Shown one piece after another: positions 1 through 7,881 of a stretch of 64,000 nucleotides of DNA. The position numbers and the translations under genes were made by a program. Every line of letters starts with the position of its first letter. Position 1 is the stretch's first letter. Source of the stretch: JBMOKU01 sp049324315 (GTDB lineage: Bacteria > Bacillota > Clostridia > Peptostreptococcales > Thermotaleaceae); NCBI GenBank assembly GCA_049324315.1, contig JBMOKU010000019.1:50149-114148 (forward strand). The letters are read 5' to 3'. The notes below the pieces were generated by a model, which had not been told where the DNA came from, made no database searches, and saw only the letters and a list, made by a program, of their open reading frames with translations.

Positions 1-945
1 CATCTTTGGCATTAACATAAAAAGGCCAAAGGCAGTTAAAATCTCTTCAAACTGAATAATTACTTCTGTCGAACCATTAATGTAGAAGGTTAATATGGCA
101 TTTCCCAGGATCATTCCCACTGCAGAACCCATCTTGCCTAAATCTTTGAATATCCCGGCTAATAGACCTGAAAAGGCATAGACGCCAATAACTGTGGGTG
201 TTCCGATACTGGACATACTGGTAATAATGCCGATGGTGACACCCACCGCCGCACCGACACTGGCTCCACCGTTGAAAGCAAATATCAAGGTTAGAAGAAT
301 ACCCGCAATGTTCTTAAAAGAATATCCCATAAAGCCAATATCCGAAAATCCTGAAATAGACACAGCCACCGTTATGGCAATACAGATTAATTCTTCGTTG
401 GATAATACTTTGCGATTCGTCTTCTGTACCACCACTGGTACAGCATAAGCCAAAATATAAATGAAGACAAAAACAACAACGGATTCAAAACCCAACATAA
501 ACATGTCATACGCATAAAAATCCGTTATTATCAAGTGAATCATACCTGCTACAAGCATTCCGATTCCGCCAAGTATGGCCACATTTAACGTTTCTGTCCC
601 TATTCTTGTACGAAAAACTGAAAACACTCCAAAGCATACCAATAGGGCAATTCCGTATTTTAGCCAGCTTATTTCGGCAGTCGTAGTCATAATCCCCAAC
701 ATTACCATAAAGCCTGTAAAACGATATTTACTATCCTTTGACAGCAGCATCGCAAAAAAAGCAATGCCAAAGGGTGCTAACCCATCTAATATTAATGTCC
801 TACCAAAAATAAGCCCCAGTAGATTTAAAATAATCATATTTTTTGTTATATATGGATAAGCCCCTCTCCTTTTTTGGTGAGCAACACCCCTACGTTCTCC
901 TACATACTTCCTTTCATACGGCATTAAATCTGTCTTCTCTATCAT
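1..945 (-). CDS. spoIIE: Stage II sporulation protein E, N-terminal part (cut by window edge)
   Basis: The frame is open from an ATG at 945 to the window edge, giving 315 codons with no stop. The visible protein starts MIEKTDLMPYERKY and is then almost entirely hydrophobic, with about ten membrane segments, as in the N-terminal membrane domain of SpoIIE. The C-terminal PP2C phosphatase domain would lie outside the window. In the family, SpoIIE sits at the asymmetric septum and dephosphorylates SpoIIAA, which activates sigma-F. The start is supported by GGGTGGTG just upstream. The position next to yabR, divIC, yabQ and yabP matches B. subtilis, which supports the call although the catalytic part is not seen. 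A Spo0A-type promoter lies just upstream. Confidence 0.88.
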   Translation of the reverse strand, partial: MIEKTDLMPYERKYVGERRGVAHQKRRGAYPYITKNMIILNLLGLIFGRTLILDGLAPFGIAFFAMLLSKDSKYRFTGFMVMLGIMTTTAEISWLKYGIALLVCFGVFSVFRTRIGTETLNVAILGGIGMLVAGMIHLIITDFYAYDMFMLGFESVVVFVFIYILAYAVPVVVQKTNRKVLSNEELICIAITVAVSISGFSDIGFMGYSFKNIAGILLTLIFAFNGGASVGAAVGVTIGIITSMSSIGTPTVIGVYAFSGLLAGIFKDLGKMGSAVGMILGNAILTFYINGSTEVIIQFEEILTAFGLFMLMPKM

Positions 946-976
946 GTAAACACCACCCATTTTTATTGATAGTCCG

Positions 977-1009
977 ATTATACCAATGATAGGATGAGAG
1001 ATTTGTCAA
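977..1009 (-). promoter_or_regulatory. spoIIE promoter, sigma-A type with 21-bp spacing and an overlapping Spo0A box
   Basis: On the minus strand TTGACA (1009-1004) and TATAAT (982-977) are both perfect, but the spacer is 21 bp instead of 17. That over-long spacing is the hallmark of Spo0A-activated sigma-A promoters of spoIIE and spoIIG in B. subtilis. The -35 overlaps TTTGTCAAG, close to the 0A box TTTGTCGAA. Further 0A-like matches lie upstream at about 1034-1042 and 1164-1174. Confidence 0.7.
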
Positions 1010-1204
1010 GTTCCCGAGTATATCCACAAAAAGTTTTAGACAAACCCCCATGGTTTTTTACAGAGAAGACAAGAATATCTTCAAATTTAAACATAATTCT
1101 TTGTTGGTATATCATTTCGCCGTTCATATTTTCGTTAATTTTTGCCGATACGTGAAGAATGAAGACGACAAAAGTTTGAATACTTTTTAAAAGTTCTGCA
1201 TATA

Positions 1205-1230
1205 TTAAAAGGTTCCTAAAAAGGAACCTA
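1205..1230 (-). terminator. Rho-independent terminator after the sensor kinase gene
   Basis: Immediately after the stop at 1236, the minus strand reads AGGTTCCT, a TTTT loop, AGGAACCT, and then TTTTAATA. Confidence 0.75.
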
Positions 1231-1235
1231 TCAAC

Positions 1236-2723
1236 CTATTCTATGGCATATATATCCGAAAACTCTACATGTATCTTCTCCGCTATTTCTAAAGAAGAAG
1301 TAATTGGTGCGCAGTCGTTTTCCTCTTCAATCATCTTATCCATAAGATAAACGACAAATTCAGAGCCCTCTCCATAGATGCTATTGACTTCCAGCTTGCC
1401 GTTCATATTCTCTGTCAATGCCTTTACCAGGGATAAACCTATGCCTGTTCCTTCACTTCTTCTGGATAATGTACTATCTACCTGTATAAATCGATTGAAT
1501 ATCTGCTCCAATTTGCTTTTTGGAATACCAATCCCTTCATCTTTCACCGAGACCCGTACATATTCTCCATGTTGATCAATACGTACTTGGATTTGTTTTT
1601 TTGATGGTGTAAATTTAAAAGCATTGGAAATAAGATTTAATAGAATTCGCTCATACTTGTCCATATCCAGGGCCAGAATTTTTCCTTCAAGGGATGTTTC
1701 ATAAACCAGTTCAAGGTTTTTGTTTGAGGCGAAAAACTGTAATGAATCCACGATGGCCTTTGTCAATTTTACAATGTCCACATTGGAATAATTCATGGTA
1801 ACAAAGCCTTCCTCGATTTTGGTTATATCTAAGAAATTATTAATTAACCGCAGCAGTCGATAGGAGTTTTGTTTAATCTTGTTAACCAGCTTTCTTGCTG
1901 AAGGGCTGATATCCTCTTCATAGTACTTTGACAATAGCATTTGCGTTGCTGAATTGATAATAGCTGTAGGAGATCGAAGCTCATGGGATACGATGGAGAA
2001 AAATTCATCCTTTTGATTCGAAATCTCACTTAAGGCATCCTTAGCCTTCCGCTCTTCTCCGACTGCCTTTTCCAGTTGGTTATTCAGCTCTTTGATTTTT
2101 TCTTCATAGGCAATATGATAAAACTCCCTTTCAATTCCCTGAACAGCAGCAATCAGCATACCATAAATGCTTATATTGTAATCATCCTTCGACAAGCTGA
2201 TATTTAACACACCTCGCGTCTCACCATTTGCATCACGAATGGGCGCTGCAGCACATGCCATAGGATGAAGCAGTTCCAAATAGTGTTCATAGCCATATAC
2301 CAATACAGGTCTGCTTAGCTGAATAGCCAATCCCGGTGCTGTTGTTCCCATTACCTCTTCTTTACAGCAGATGCCTGTTCGAATTCCAGTATTGTTAAGC
2401 TGCTCCTTTGTGAAACCATCTACCCATAGTCTAATCAAGTATCCATCTGGACTGAATAATGAAATATTCACCTCTTTCAATTCATGAATGATGGCAAACA
2501 TATTCTGTATATATGGCTCTGCAATTTCAAACAGCAATTCATTTTCCTCGTAAAGCTTTGTTAAATACGATTCAGAACCATACGCAAAGCCATTTACACC
2601 CATAGGATCGATTCCATAATCCATACTTCGGAACCAACTGTTTTTAATAATATGATTAGGATCAATATTTTCTCTTTCTCCTTGTAGGACAATCCGTTCC
2701 CACTGTTCATAATCAATACTCAT
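1236..2723 (-). CDS. Orphan sensor histidine kinase with a GAF-type input domain
   Basis: This is a 495-residue protein when started at the ATG at 2723, which has GGGGGG 6 nt upstream. An upstream start at 2774 is in frame but has no ribosome site. The first 200 residues look like the sensor part of AcoR/DhaR-type sigma-54 activators (KNSWFRSMDYGIDP, then a GAF-like fold with PMACAAAPI). A short coiled coil follows, then HisKA with the H box SIVSHELRSP (His about 247), the N box NLISNAFKFTP, and the G boxes DEGIGIP and EGTGIGLSL. No membrane segment is evident, so it is probably cytosolic. No response regulator is adjacent. Its place upstream of spoIIE makes Spo0A a possible target, but that is inference. 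Confidence 0.85.
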   Translation of the reverse strand: MSIDYEQWERIVLQGERENIDPNHIIKNSWFRSMDYGIDPMGVNGFAYGSESYLTKLYEENELLFEIAEPYIQNMFAIIHELKEVNISLFSPDGYLIRLWVDGFTKEQLNNTGIRTGICCKEEVMGTTAPGLAIQLSRPVLVYGYEHYLELLHPMACAAAPIRDANGETRGVLNISLSKDDYNISIYGMLIAAVQGIEREFYHIAYEEKIKELNNQLEKAVGEERKAKDALSEISNQKDEFFSIVSHELRSPTAIINSATQMLLSKYYEEDISPSARKLVNKIKQNSYRLLRLINNFLDITKIEEGFVTMNYSNVDIVKLTKAIVDSLQFFASNKNLELVYETSLEGKILALDMDKYERILLNLISNAFKFTPSKKQIQVRIDQHGEYVRVSVKDEGIGIPKSKLEQIFNRFIQVDSTLSRRSEGTGIGLSLVKALTENMNGKLEVNSIYGEGSEFVVYLMDKMIEEENDCAPITSSLEIAEKIHVEFSDIYAIE

Positions 2724-2841
2724 GTATAGCCCCCCTAAAACATACCGCTCACTATCAAGATTATATATTACCACATTTTTCTTGTTTATGGTACAATTTT
2801 CCTATATTTTCCTGCCTACAAATGAAAATTTGTCAAAAAAG

Positions 2842-2875
2842 TAGAGAAAGACACCTCTCAAGAGATGTCTTTTCC
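2842..2875 (-). terminator. Terminator after tRNA-Met
   Basis: On the minus strand AAGACATCTCT pairs with AGAGGTGTCTT through one G-U, and is followed by TCTCTACTTTTTT. Confidence 0.65.
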
Positions 2876-2887
2876 AAAAAATAAAAA

Positions 2888-2964
2888 TGGTAGCGGCGAG
2901 TGGACTCGAACCACCGACCTTCCGGGTATGAACCGGACGCTCTAGCCAGCTAAGCTACGCCGCC
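2888..2964 (-). tRNA. tRNA-Met (CAT), elongator type
   Basis: A 77-nt cloverleaf can be drawn. The acceptor GGCGGCG pairs with CGCCGCT, the anticodon stem is TCCGG/CCGGA with loop TTCATAC, and the T loop is TTCGAGT. CCA is encoded. The anticodon stem lacks the three G-C pairs of initiator tRNA, and the sequence closely resembles the B. subtilis elongator Met tRNA. B. subtilis also has a Met tRNA between yabR and spoIIE. Confidence 0.93.
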
Positions 2965-3016
2965 ACAAACACGTGACAAAGTTTATAATACAGCAGAAGA
3001 GACAAAATGTCAACAG

Positions 3017-3943
3017 CTAATTTTTTCTATCGATCTGCTGGAACACAAGACCTTCTAGGTTATCGTATTCACTGATACGAACACCGGCTACGTCCAGCAA
3101 AGTCAATATTCTCTCCAAAATTACAGCCCCCGCTGTAATAACGTCTGCTCTTTTGGGATGAAGTCCTTTCATTTCCATTCTTTCTTCCAACGTCCTCGCT
3201 AAAAATCTTTCAAGAACCTTTCGAACATCGTCTGTATGTAAATCGAAGTTATGAACCTTATCTCTATCGTAAATCTCCAATTCCTGATGGACAGCTGCGA
3301 TAGACGTGGCAGTACCTCCAATACCGATTACTCTTTGGATATCATATTTTTTTAATTGGTTGATGGTCTGATGGATAATATCATCTACATCTCTTATCAT
3401 TTGTTGTATGTCACTGGGTGAAATCGGGTCTGATGTGACATGCTTTTCTGTCATTCTTACAGCGCCAACATTTAGGCTGACCAGATGTTGAATCCCATTT
3501 CTATTTCCATAGATAAACTCTGTGCTTCCGCCCCCTATATCAATAACCAAGATATGTTCATCTGTTTCCTTTAACCCCTGCAAAACACCGTAGAATCCCA
3601 ATTCAGCCTCCTTTGCGCCGTCGATTACTTCTACATGTATACCTGTCTCTTCCTTTGCCCGCTTCATGAAACTGTCCCTGTTTGATGCATCTCTGACAGC
3701 GCTGGTTGCTATCACAGGAAAAGATTCCACGCCTTCCATATGCGCAAGGGTGCAAAATTTCTTCAGCGCCTGAATATTCCGTTCAATGGCCTGTTCAGAC
3801 AGCATTCCGGTCTTATCGACATTCTCACCCATTCTGGTGGTCTCTAAATCTTTATGACTATTGATGATTTTCCCCGCTTCTACTTCCGCGATTAATATAC
3901 GCATGGAATTTGTCCCTACATCAATAGCACCGTACTTTTGCAT
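3017..3943 (-). CDS. Ppx/GppA-type phosphatase, short form
   Basis: This 308-residue protein consists of the two-lobed actin-like ATPase fold of exopolyphosphatase/pppGpp phosphatase. The motifs are YGAIDVGTNSMR at the N-terminus, VIDIGGGSTEF near residue 140 and GIGGTATS near residue 210. It stops where longer relatives add an HD domain. Family members cleave terminal phosphate from polyphosphate or convert pppGpp to ppGpp, and the sequence alone does not say which. GGAGG precedes the ATG. It follows yabR with a terminator between. Two longer paralogs with HD domains lie at 34892 and 38588. Confidence 0.88.
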   Translation of the reverse strand: MQKYGAIDVGTNSMRILIAEVEAGKIINSHKDLETTRMGENVDKTGMLSEQAIERNIQALKKFCTLAHMEGVESFPVIATSAVRDASNRDSFMKRAKEETGIHVEVIDGAKEAELGFYGVLQGLKETDEHILVIDIGGGSTEFIYGNRNGIQHLVSLNVGAVRMTEKHVTSDPISPSDIQQMIRDVDDIIHQTINQLKKYDIQRVIGIGGTATSIAAVHQELEIYDRDKVHNFDLHTDDVRKVLERFLARTLEERMEMKGLHPKRADVITAGAVILERILTLLDVAGVRISEYDNLEGLVFQQIDRKN

Positions 3944-3974
3944 GTCGTTTCTCCTCCTTCGTTAGCCACGAAAT

Positions 3975-4002
3975 ATAAAACCGAGACAACGTCTCGGTAT
4001 CA
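3975..4002 (-). terminator. Terminator after yabR
   Basis: On the minus strand ACCGAGAC, GTT, GTCTCGGT is followed by TTTATATTT, just after the yabR stop at 4010. Confidence 0.75.
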
Positions 4003-4009
4003 TAATCAT

Positions 4010-4438
4010 TTATCTTATAGATTCTTTTTTACTTTGAAATCCATTCCCTCTACGATTGTCTTTGGAATGCTTTCTTAACTGTTGATGCTTCTCATCACTG
4101 TCTTTGAGAAACTTAGATAACTTATCTTCGAAAGATAAACTAGCTTCCGCACTTTTTTTCTGCCAATCAATCGGTGCAGGTTGATTCGCTTTTTTTACAG
4201 GCTTCTCCTGAGCTTGACGAATTGACAAACTGGTCTTGCCATTTCCATCGATGGAAATAATCTTAACCATCACTTTTTGCTGTTCTTTAAGGTAGACTCT
4301 TATGTCCTTTACATAATCGTCTGCTACTTCAGAAATATGGCACAGCCCTGTTTTTCCTTCCGGCAATTGAATAAAAGCACCAAAATTCGTAATGCCAGTT
4401 ACAGTGCCCTCAACAACTTTTCCTACTTCAACGGGCAT
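4010..4438 (-). CDS. yabR: S1-domain RNA-binding protein (YabR-like)
   Basis: The protein has 142 residues. An S1 OB-fold fills residues 1-75, with the typical VVEGTVTGITNFGAFIQL start and GLCHISEVAD core. A basic, Lys/Arg/Gln-rich tail follows, probably disordered. In the family this is a general-stress-type S1 protein expected to bind RNA or ribosomes, with no defined reaction. AAGGAGG sits upstream of the ATG. It is downstream of divIC and ends in its own terminator, the same order as in B. subtilis. Confidence 0.9.
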   Translation of the reverse strand: MPVEVGKVVEGTVTGITNFGAFIQLPEGKTGLCHISEVADDYVKDIRVYLKEQQKVMVKIISIDGNGKTSLSIRQAQEKPVKKANQPAPIDWQKKSAEASLSFEDKLSKFLKDSDEKHQQLRKHSKDNRRGNGFQSKKESIR

Positions 4439-4527
4439 AAATATACTCTTCCTCCTTTTTAAAAATCACACTAGATAACTACGACTAATTATAATTTATA
4501 AAGTTCAAACTGTCAACAATCAGCCCC

Positions 4528-4848
4528 CTATTCAGCCTTTATTTTCTGGTCAAGCTGATCTTTACCAGTATCAATATAGATCATTTCATTGGGTTTTACC
4601 ATTTTCAACTGTTCCCTGGCAATTTTTTCAATGTATTCCGGCGAATCACCTTGGTTCAACTCATCTTCTAACTGAGCCACGGTTTGTTTCAACTCTGCTA
4701 TCTTATTCTTGTAAGCTTCTTCCTGCTTGCTCAGCTTATAGAGTCTAATCTGCTGATCAACCACCGTGAATAACGCATAGAAGCCTATCAGAAAAAGCAG
4801 GATATAGACAAGCCGATTTTTTCTTTTTCTCCTTTTAGGTGCTTCCAT
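4528..4848 (-). CDS. divIC: Septum formation initiator DivIC/FtsB-like protein
   Basis: The protein has 106 residues from the ATG at 4848, chosen because AAGGA lies 8 nt upstream; the ATG three codons earlier abuts that site. A very basic start (APKRRKRKNR) precedes one membrane helix at about residues 14-32. A leucine-heptad coiled coil (about 40-75) and the YIEKIAREQLKMVKPNE motif of DivIC/FtsB follow. DivIC joins FtsL and DivIB in the divisome on the outer face of the membrane. It lies between yabQ and yabR as in Bacillus. Confidence 0.88.
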   Translation of the reverse strand: MEAPKRRKRKNRLVYILLFLIGFYALFTVVDQQIRLYKLSKQEEAYKNKIAELKQTVAQLEDELNQGDSPEYIEKIAREQLKMVKPNEMIYIDTGKDQLDQKIKAE

Positions 4849-4914
4849 GTCAACCATCCTTCTACTTGATTTTCCTATGCATAGTATTATTCTATGAATG
4901 ACCTGTAAATCCTT

Positions 4915-5424
4915 CTACTTTTTTTCTTTAATCAGCTTGAAGGATTTTCTCAGCTCCCGAGCCATTCTCTTAGGCAATTTTCGCAGCCTCATGATCTTAT
5001 CGTGAATAGGTTTTGTTTTCTTTTTTATCCACATTCTCGGACCCCGGGTTATCTTTATCACTACTTTTATCGGATAGTAAAGCACCTTTATAAAGACTTC
5101 GATCCATTTTTTTATGGTTTGCAGTAAAAAAATTATCAGTCGAATAACATACGTACTCAACAATCGATTATAGGCGACGGTCCCCACCGCAAAGCCCAGA
5201 AAAGTATAAAACCTTAGCTGGCCGGAGTTGCTGAATAGCAGGACAGATGCAGCTACTATGGTTATACATATCCAGAAGAAAAAATCCTGAACAATAGTGG
5301 CTATTTTTTTGGGCTTAAAAAGCCTCCGAAAGATTCTATAAAGATCATACATGAAGCCAATAATCATTCCACCATACAGTGTTGATAGAAATACATATAC
5401 CTGTTCAAAGACAAATGTCGTCAA
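4915..5424 (-). CDS. yabQ: Spore cortex biosynthesis protein YabQ
   Basis: The protein has four hydrophobic segments in roughly the first 110 residues and a strongly basic cytosolic tail. YabQ is a mother-cell membrane protein needed for cortex formation in B. subtilis. The likely start is a TTG at 5424, giving 169 residues: GAGGTGG lies just upstream, and the resulting N-terminus (TTFVFEQVYVFL) lines up with the MTLTTQFYT start of B. subtilis YabQ. An ATG nine codons further up (5451) has no good ribosome site. It sits directly after yabP with a terminator between. Confidence 0.85.
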   Translation of the reverse strand: MTTFVFEQVYVFLSTLYGGMIIGFMYDLYRIFRRLFKPKKIATIVQDFFFWICITIVAASVLLFSNSGQLRFYTFLGFAVGTVAYNRLLSTYVIRLIIFLLQTIKKWIEVFIKVLYYPIKVVIKITRGPRMWIKKKTKPIHDKIMRLRKLPKRMARELRKSFKLIKEKK

Positions 5425-5462
5425 AGGATCCACCTCTTTCGATAGAAACATTACTTGTCTAA

Positions 5463-5488
5463 CAAAAAAATAACCGCACTGCGGTTAT
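5463..5488 (-). terminator. Terminator between yabP and yabQ
   Basis: On the minus strand AACCGCA pairs with TGCGGTT and is followed by ATTTTTTTG, just beyond the yabP stop. It could attenuate yabQ transcription. Confidence 0.7.
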
Positions 5489-5499
5489 TTAACGGGTAT

Positions 5500-5790
5500 C
5501 TATTTAAACATCTTTCCAAGAAATCCCGCGCCTTTTGTTCCTATGGATTCCTTATCACTATAAATCATTGAATAAACATAACCTTCCACAACGACATTTC
5601 CGTCATCTAGATTTAGCCGGTTAATATCCAGTTCGTTTCCTTTAATGGTTAGTACACCTTGTACAGTTTCTAAAATAATCATATTCTCATTAAAGCTGGT
5701 AACATGCTCTACGCCGGATATACTTAACTTCTCTCTGTTCTCTAGAATAATATTCTGATTCTTGCTTTTCGATACTTTTCTATCTTCCAT
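5500..5790 (-). CDS. yabP: Sporulation protein YabP
   Basis: This 96-residue protein belongs to the YabP/YqfC family, recognised by the repeated beta-strand pattern LSISGVEHVTSFNENMIIL followed by TVQGVLTIKG. YabP is a small mother-cell protein needed for spore cortex formation, with no known enzymatic activity. The ATG at 5790 is preferred because AGAGGTG is 7 nt upstream; a GTG one codon earlier is possible. It is followed by yabQ, the conserved pair. Confidence 0.9.
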   Translation of the reverse strand: MEDRKVSKSKNQNIILENREKLSISGVEHVTSFNENMIILETVQGVLTIKGNELDINRLNLDDGNVVVEGYVYSMIYSDKESIGTKGAGFLGKMFK

Positions 5791-5898
5791 CACATTTCAC
5801 CTCTTTACTAGAGAGTTTCATACTTAAAAGATATGCTTGTATCGATTTCTATATGACTATTTTATAAATTTACACCTTTAAAATATTATGTACTCGTT

Positions 5899-5927
5899 GC
5901 GGTACGCCGAGGGCGGTGTCCCCTACA
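5899..5927. repeat. REP-like palindrome with CCCCTACA end (degenerate copy)
   Basis: Between rqcP and yabP, the minus strand reads TGTAGGGG followed by an imperfect hairpin (ACACCG/CGGCGT). It shares the GTAGGGG head with the REP-like copies elsewhere in the window. Confidence 0.45.
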
Positions 5928-5974
5928 AAAGATAATACATTCTGTTCTAGAGGCGTATATCTTTATTCCGAAGA

Positions 5975-6002
5975 CAAAAATAGCATCTCATTTAAAGATG
6001 CT
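5975..6002 (-). terminator. Terminator overlapping the rqcP stop
   Basis: On the minus strand GCATCT, TTAAATG, AGATGC is followed by TATTTTTG. The stem begins within the rqcP stop region. Confidence 0.65.
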
Positions 6003-6243
6003 ATTCCATTATTTCATACATTTCTTTTGAACTCTCTTTCGTCACATGCTCTGAGATGTCAGTAACCTTCACCTTGGTAATTCTATTTCCAAATTCAATG
6101 GTGATTACATCATCAACTTCAACTTCGGTACCTGCTTTTGCCACCTTATCATTCACCTTGATTCTTCCTTGATCGCAAGCTTCTTTTGCCAAGGTTCTTC
6201 GTTTAATGATCCGTGCGTTTTTTAAGAATTTATCAATTCTCAT
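6001..6243 (-). CDS. rqcP: S4-domain RNA-binding protein RqcP (YabO)
   Basis: The 80-residue protein is a single S4 RNA-binding fold: MRIDKFLKNARIIKRRTLA, then ACDQGRIKVNDKVAKAG. In Firmicutes the homolog YabO/RqcP binds stalled 50S-peptidyl-tRNA complexes and drives Ala-tailing by RqcH, a ribosome quality-control step. The length and start fit the family, and AGGAGATGA precedes the ATG. It lies between hup and yabP, and terminators on both sides suggest separate tuning within the cluster. Confidence 0.9.
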   Translation of the reverse strand: MRIDKFLKNARIIKRRTLAKEACDQGRIKVNDKVAKAGTEVEVDDVITIEFGNRITKVKVTDISEHVTKESSKEMYEIME

Positions 6244-6268
6244 ACATTCATCTCCTAAAATGATAAAT

Positions 6269-6299
6269 AAAAAAAGCAGCAGAGCCGCTTTTTTTATTG
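6269..6299 (-). terminator. Terminator after hup
   Basis: On the minus strand AAAGCGGC, TCT, GCTGCTTTTTTTATTT lies just after the hup stop at 6303. Confidence 0.8.
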
Positions 6300-6302
6300 G
6301 AT

Positions 6303-6581
6303 TTATGCGTTTACCATGTCTTTTAATGCTTTACCTGCTTTGAAAACAGGAGCTTTAGATGCAGGGATATCAATTACTTTTTGTGGGTCTCTTGGGTTTC
6401 TTCCTTGTCTAGCTTTTCTTTCTCTTACATCGAAAGTACCGAAACCAACTAATTGAACCTTGTCATCTTTTGCAAGAGCTTCTTCTACGCTCTTCATGAA
6501 TGCATTTAATGCTGCCTCTGCATCCTTCTTTGTTAATCCTGATTTCTCAGCCATGCTTGCAACTAATTCGGCTTTATTCAC
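6303..6581 (-). CDS. hup: HU family DNA-binding protein
   Basis: The 92-residue protein is a complete HU/IHF fold: NKAELVASMAEKSGLTKKDA, then VQLVGFGTFDVRERKARQGRNP (the beta-arm signature), then VFKAGKALKDMV. HU is the main nucleoid protein, bending and compacting DNA as a dimer. The start is a GTG at 6581 with AAGGAGG 8 nt upstream; the extra N-terminal residues of a longer reading frame would be unusual for HU. It lies between mazG and rqcP, as in B. subtilis where yabN is followed by yabO, although hbs is elsewhere there. Confidence 0.92.
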   Translation of the reverse strand: MNKAELVASMAEKSGLTKKDAEAALNAFMKSVEEALAKDDKVQLVGFGTFDVRERKARQGRNPRDPQKVIDIPASKAPVFKAGKALKDMVNA

Positions 6582-6664
6582 TAATATAACCTCCTTATTA
6601 ATAAAATACACATTTTGAATACGTATAGCATATTCTATGTTTTATTGAAAAATCCTTCTTTTTA

Positions 6665-7855
6665 CTAGTATTTTTTATCATTTTTTTTATTTTTATGTAT
6701 TTTTGCCAAATTCCACAGGTCATCCATCTCTTTTAATGTCATATTTTGTAAGTTTTTGTCTGCCTTAAGCGCCTCTGTTTCGATAAATTGAAACCTATTA
6801 ATGAACTTTTCAACCGTATCGTTTAGAGCCAATTCCGGGTCTACCTTTAGAAACCTTGCTACATTTACCACTGCAAAAAGCAAATCGCCCAGTTCTTCTC
6901 GGATGTTTTCGGGTTTGTCCTGCTGATATACTTCTAATAACTCCATAAGTTCTTCTTTTACTTTTCCCATTGCATCTTCTACGTGCTCCCAGTCAAACCC
7001 TACATTGGCTGCTTTTGCCTGAACCTTATAGCTTTTCATCAGCGCAGGTAAATGTTTTGGAATGTTTCTCAGTGTCTCCGTATAGGTATCTATCTCTTTT
7101 TCTTTTCGCTTCATCTCCTCCCAGCTTTTCAGCGCCCCTGAAGCTGAATCCACCTTCACTTCTCCAAACACATGGGGATGTCTGTATAGGAGTTTGCGGC
7201 AAATTCCTTCAATTACATCGTTCATATGGAATAAGCCTTGCTCCGAAGCAATTTGAGCGTGAAAAACAACTTGTAGTAGTAAATCTCCCAACTCCTCAAC
7301 CAACAACTCCATATCCCCGTGATCTATGGCTTCAAGAACTTCATAGGCTTCTTCAATAAGGTAAGGCTTTAGGCTCTGATGCGTTTGTTTCAAATCCCAG
7401 GGACATCCTTCTTTACTTCTTAATTTTTCCATGATTTCAATCAGATTATTCATCGGATAAGTTTTTTTTGTTGAAAAATCAGCACTTCTAGGACATTCTA
7501 TGCCGCCAAAGAGGTTTATGGATAAACCTTTTTTCTTAGCTTGTGCCACGAGCTTGTCCAACATCGTTTTTTCTTCAAAAGAACCTGTCACAAATCCATA
7601 CATTACATCTCCTGTATTCAAAAGATATAATAGATGATGGATTATTCGTTCCTGTATTTCTTCTGGTGTTCCATGGTTATCCAAGTACTCCAGATTTTCC
7701 ACTGGAATACCTTGGTATTTTATATATTCTACCACAGGAAAGTGTTCATTATGAAGAAGGACTTTTTCACTATTTTTCAGAGCTTCTAACGCCCCAATTG
7801 TAAGATATTCCCTTTCACCGGGTCCCAAATCGACAATCGTAAGCTTTCCATCCAT
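6665..7855 (-). CDS. mazG: MazG-type nucleoside triphosphate pyrophosphohydrolase with a shortened methylase-like N-terminus
   Basis: The protein has 396 residues. Two MazG repeats are clear. The first (about 145-250) has CPWDLKQTHQSLKPYLIEEAYE and EELGDLLLQVVFHAQIA, with the Glu/Asp metal-binding set. The second (about 280-380) has FDWEHVEDAMGKVKEEL and EELGDLLFAVVN. Residues 1-120 begin IVDLGPGEREYLTIGA like a SAM-dependent tetrapyrrole methylase, but this domain is roughly half the usual 220 residues, whereas YabN-type fusions total about 490. The enzyme removes pyrophosphate from unwanted NTPs. The gene follows the spoVB-like gene by 33 nt, so they are probably cotranscribed. Confidence 0.9.
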   Translation of the reverse strand: MDGKLTIVDLGPGEREYLTIGALEALKNSEKVLLHNEHFPVVEYIKYQGIPVENLEYLDNHGTPEEIQERIIHHLLYLLNTGDVMYGFVTGSFEEKTMLDKLVAQAKKKGLSINLFGGIECPRSADFSTKKTYPMNNLIEIMEKLRSKEGCPWDLKQTHQSLKPYLIEEAYEVLEAIDHGDMELLVEELGDLLLQVVFHAQIASEQGLFHMNDVIEGICRKLLYRHPHVFGEVKVDSASGALKSWEEMKRKEKEIDTYTETLRNIPKHLPALMKSYKVQAKAANVGFDWEHVEDAMGKVKEELMELLEVYQQDKPENIREELGDLLFAVVNVARFLKVDPELALNDTVEKFINRFQFIETEALKADKNLQNMTLKEMDDLWNLAKIHKNKKNDKKY

Positions 7856-7881
7856 AAAATCACCTCTTTTATCGTACCTTA

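Noticed and set aside
6970..7359. A 129-codon plus-strand frame inside mazG
   Set aside because: It is antisense to a strongly conserved enzyme and has no ribosome site.
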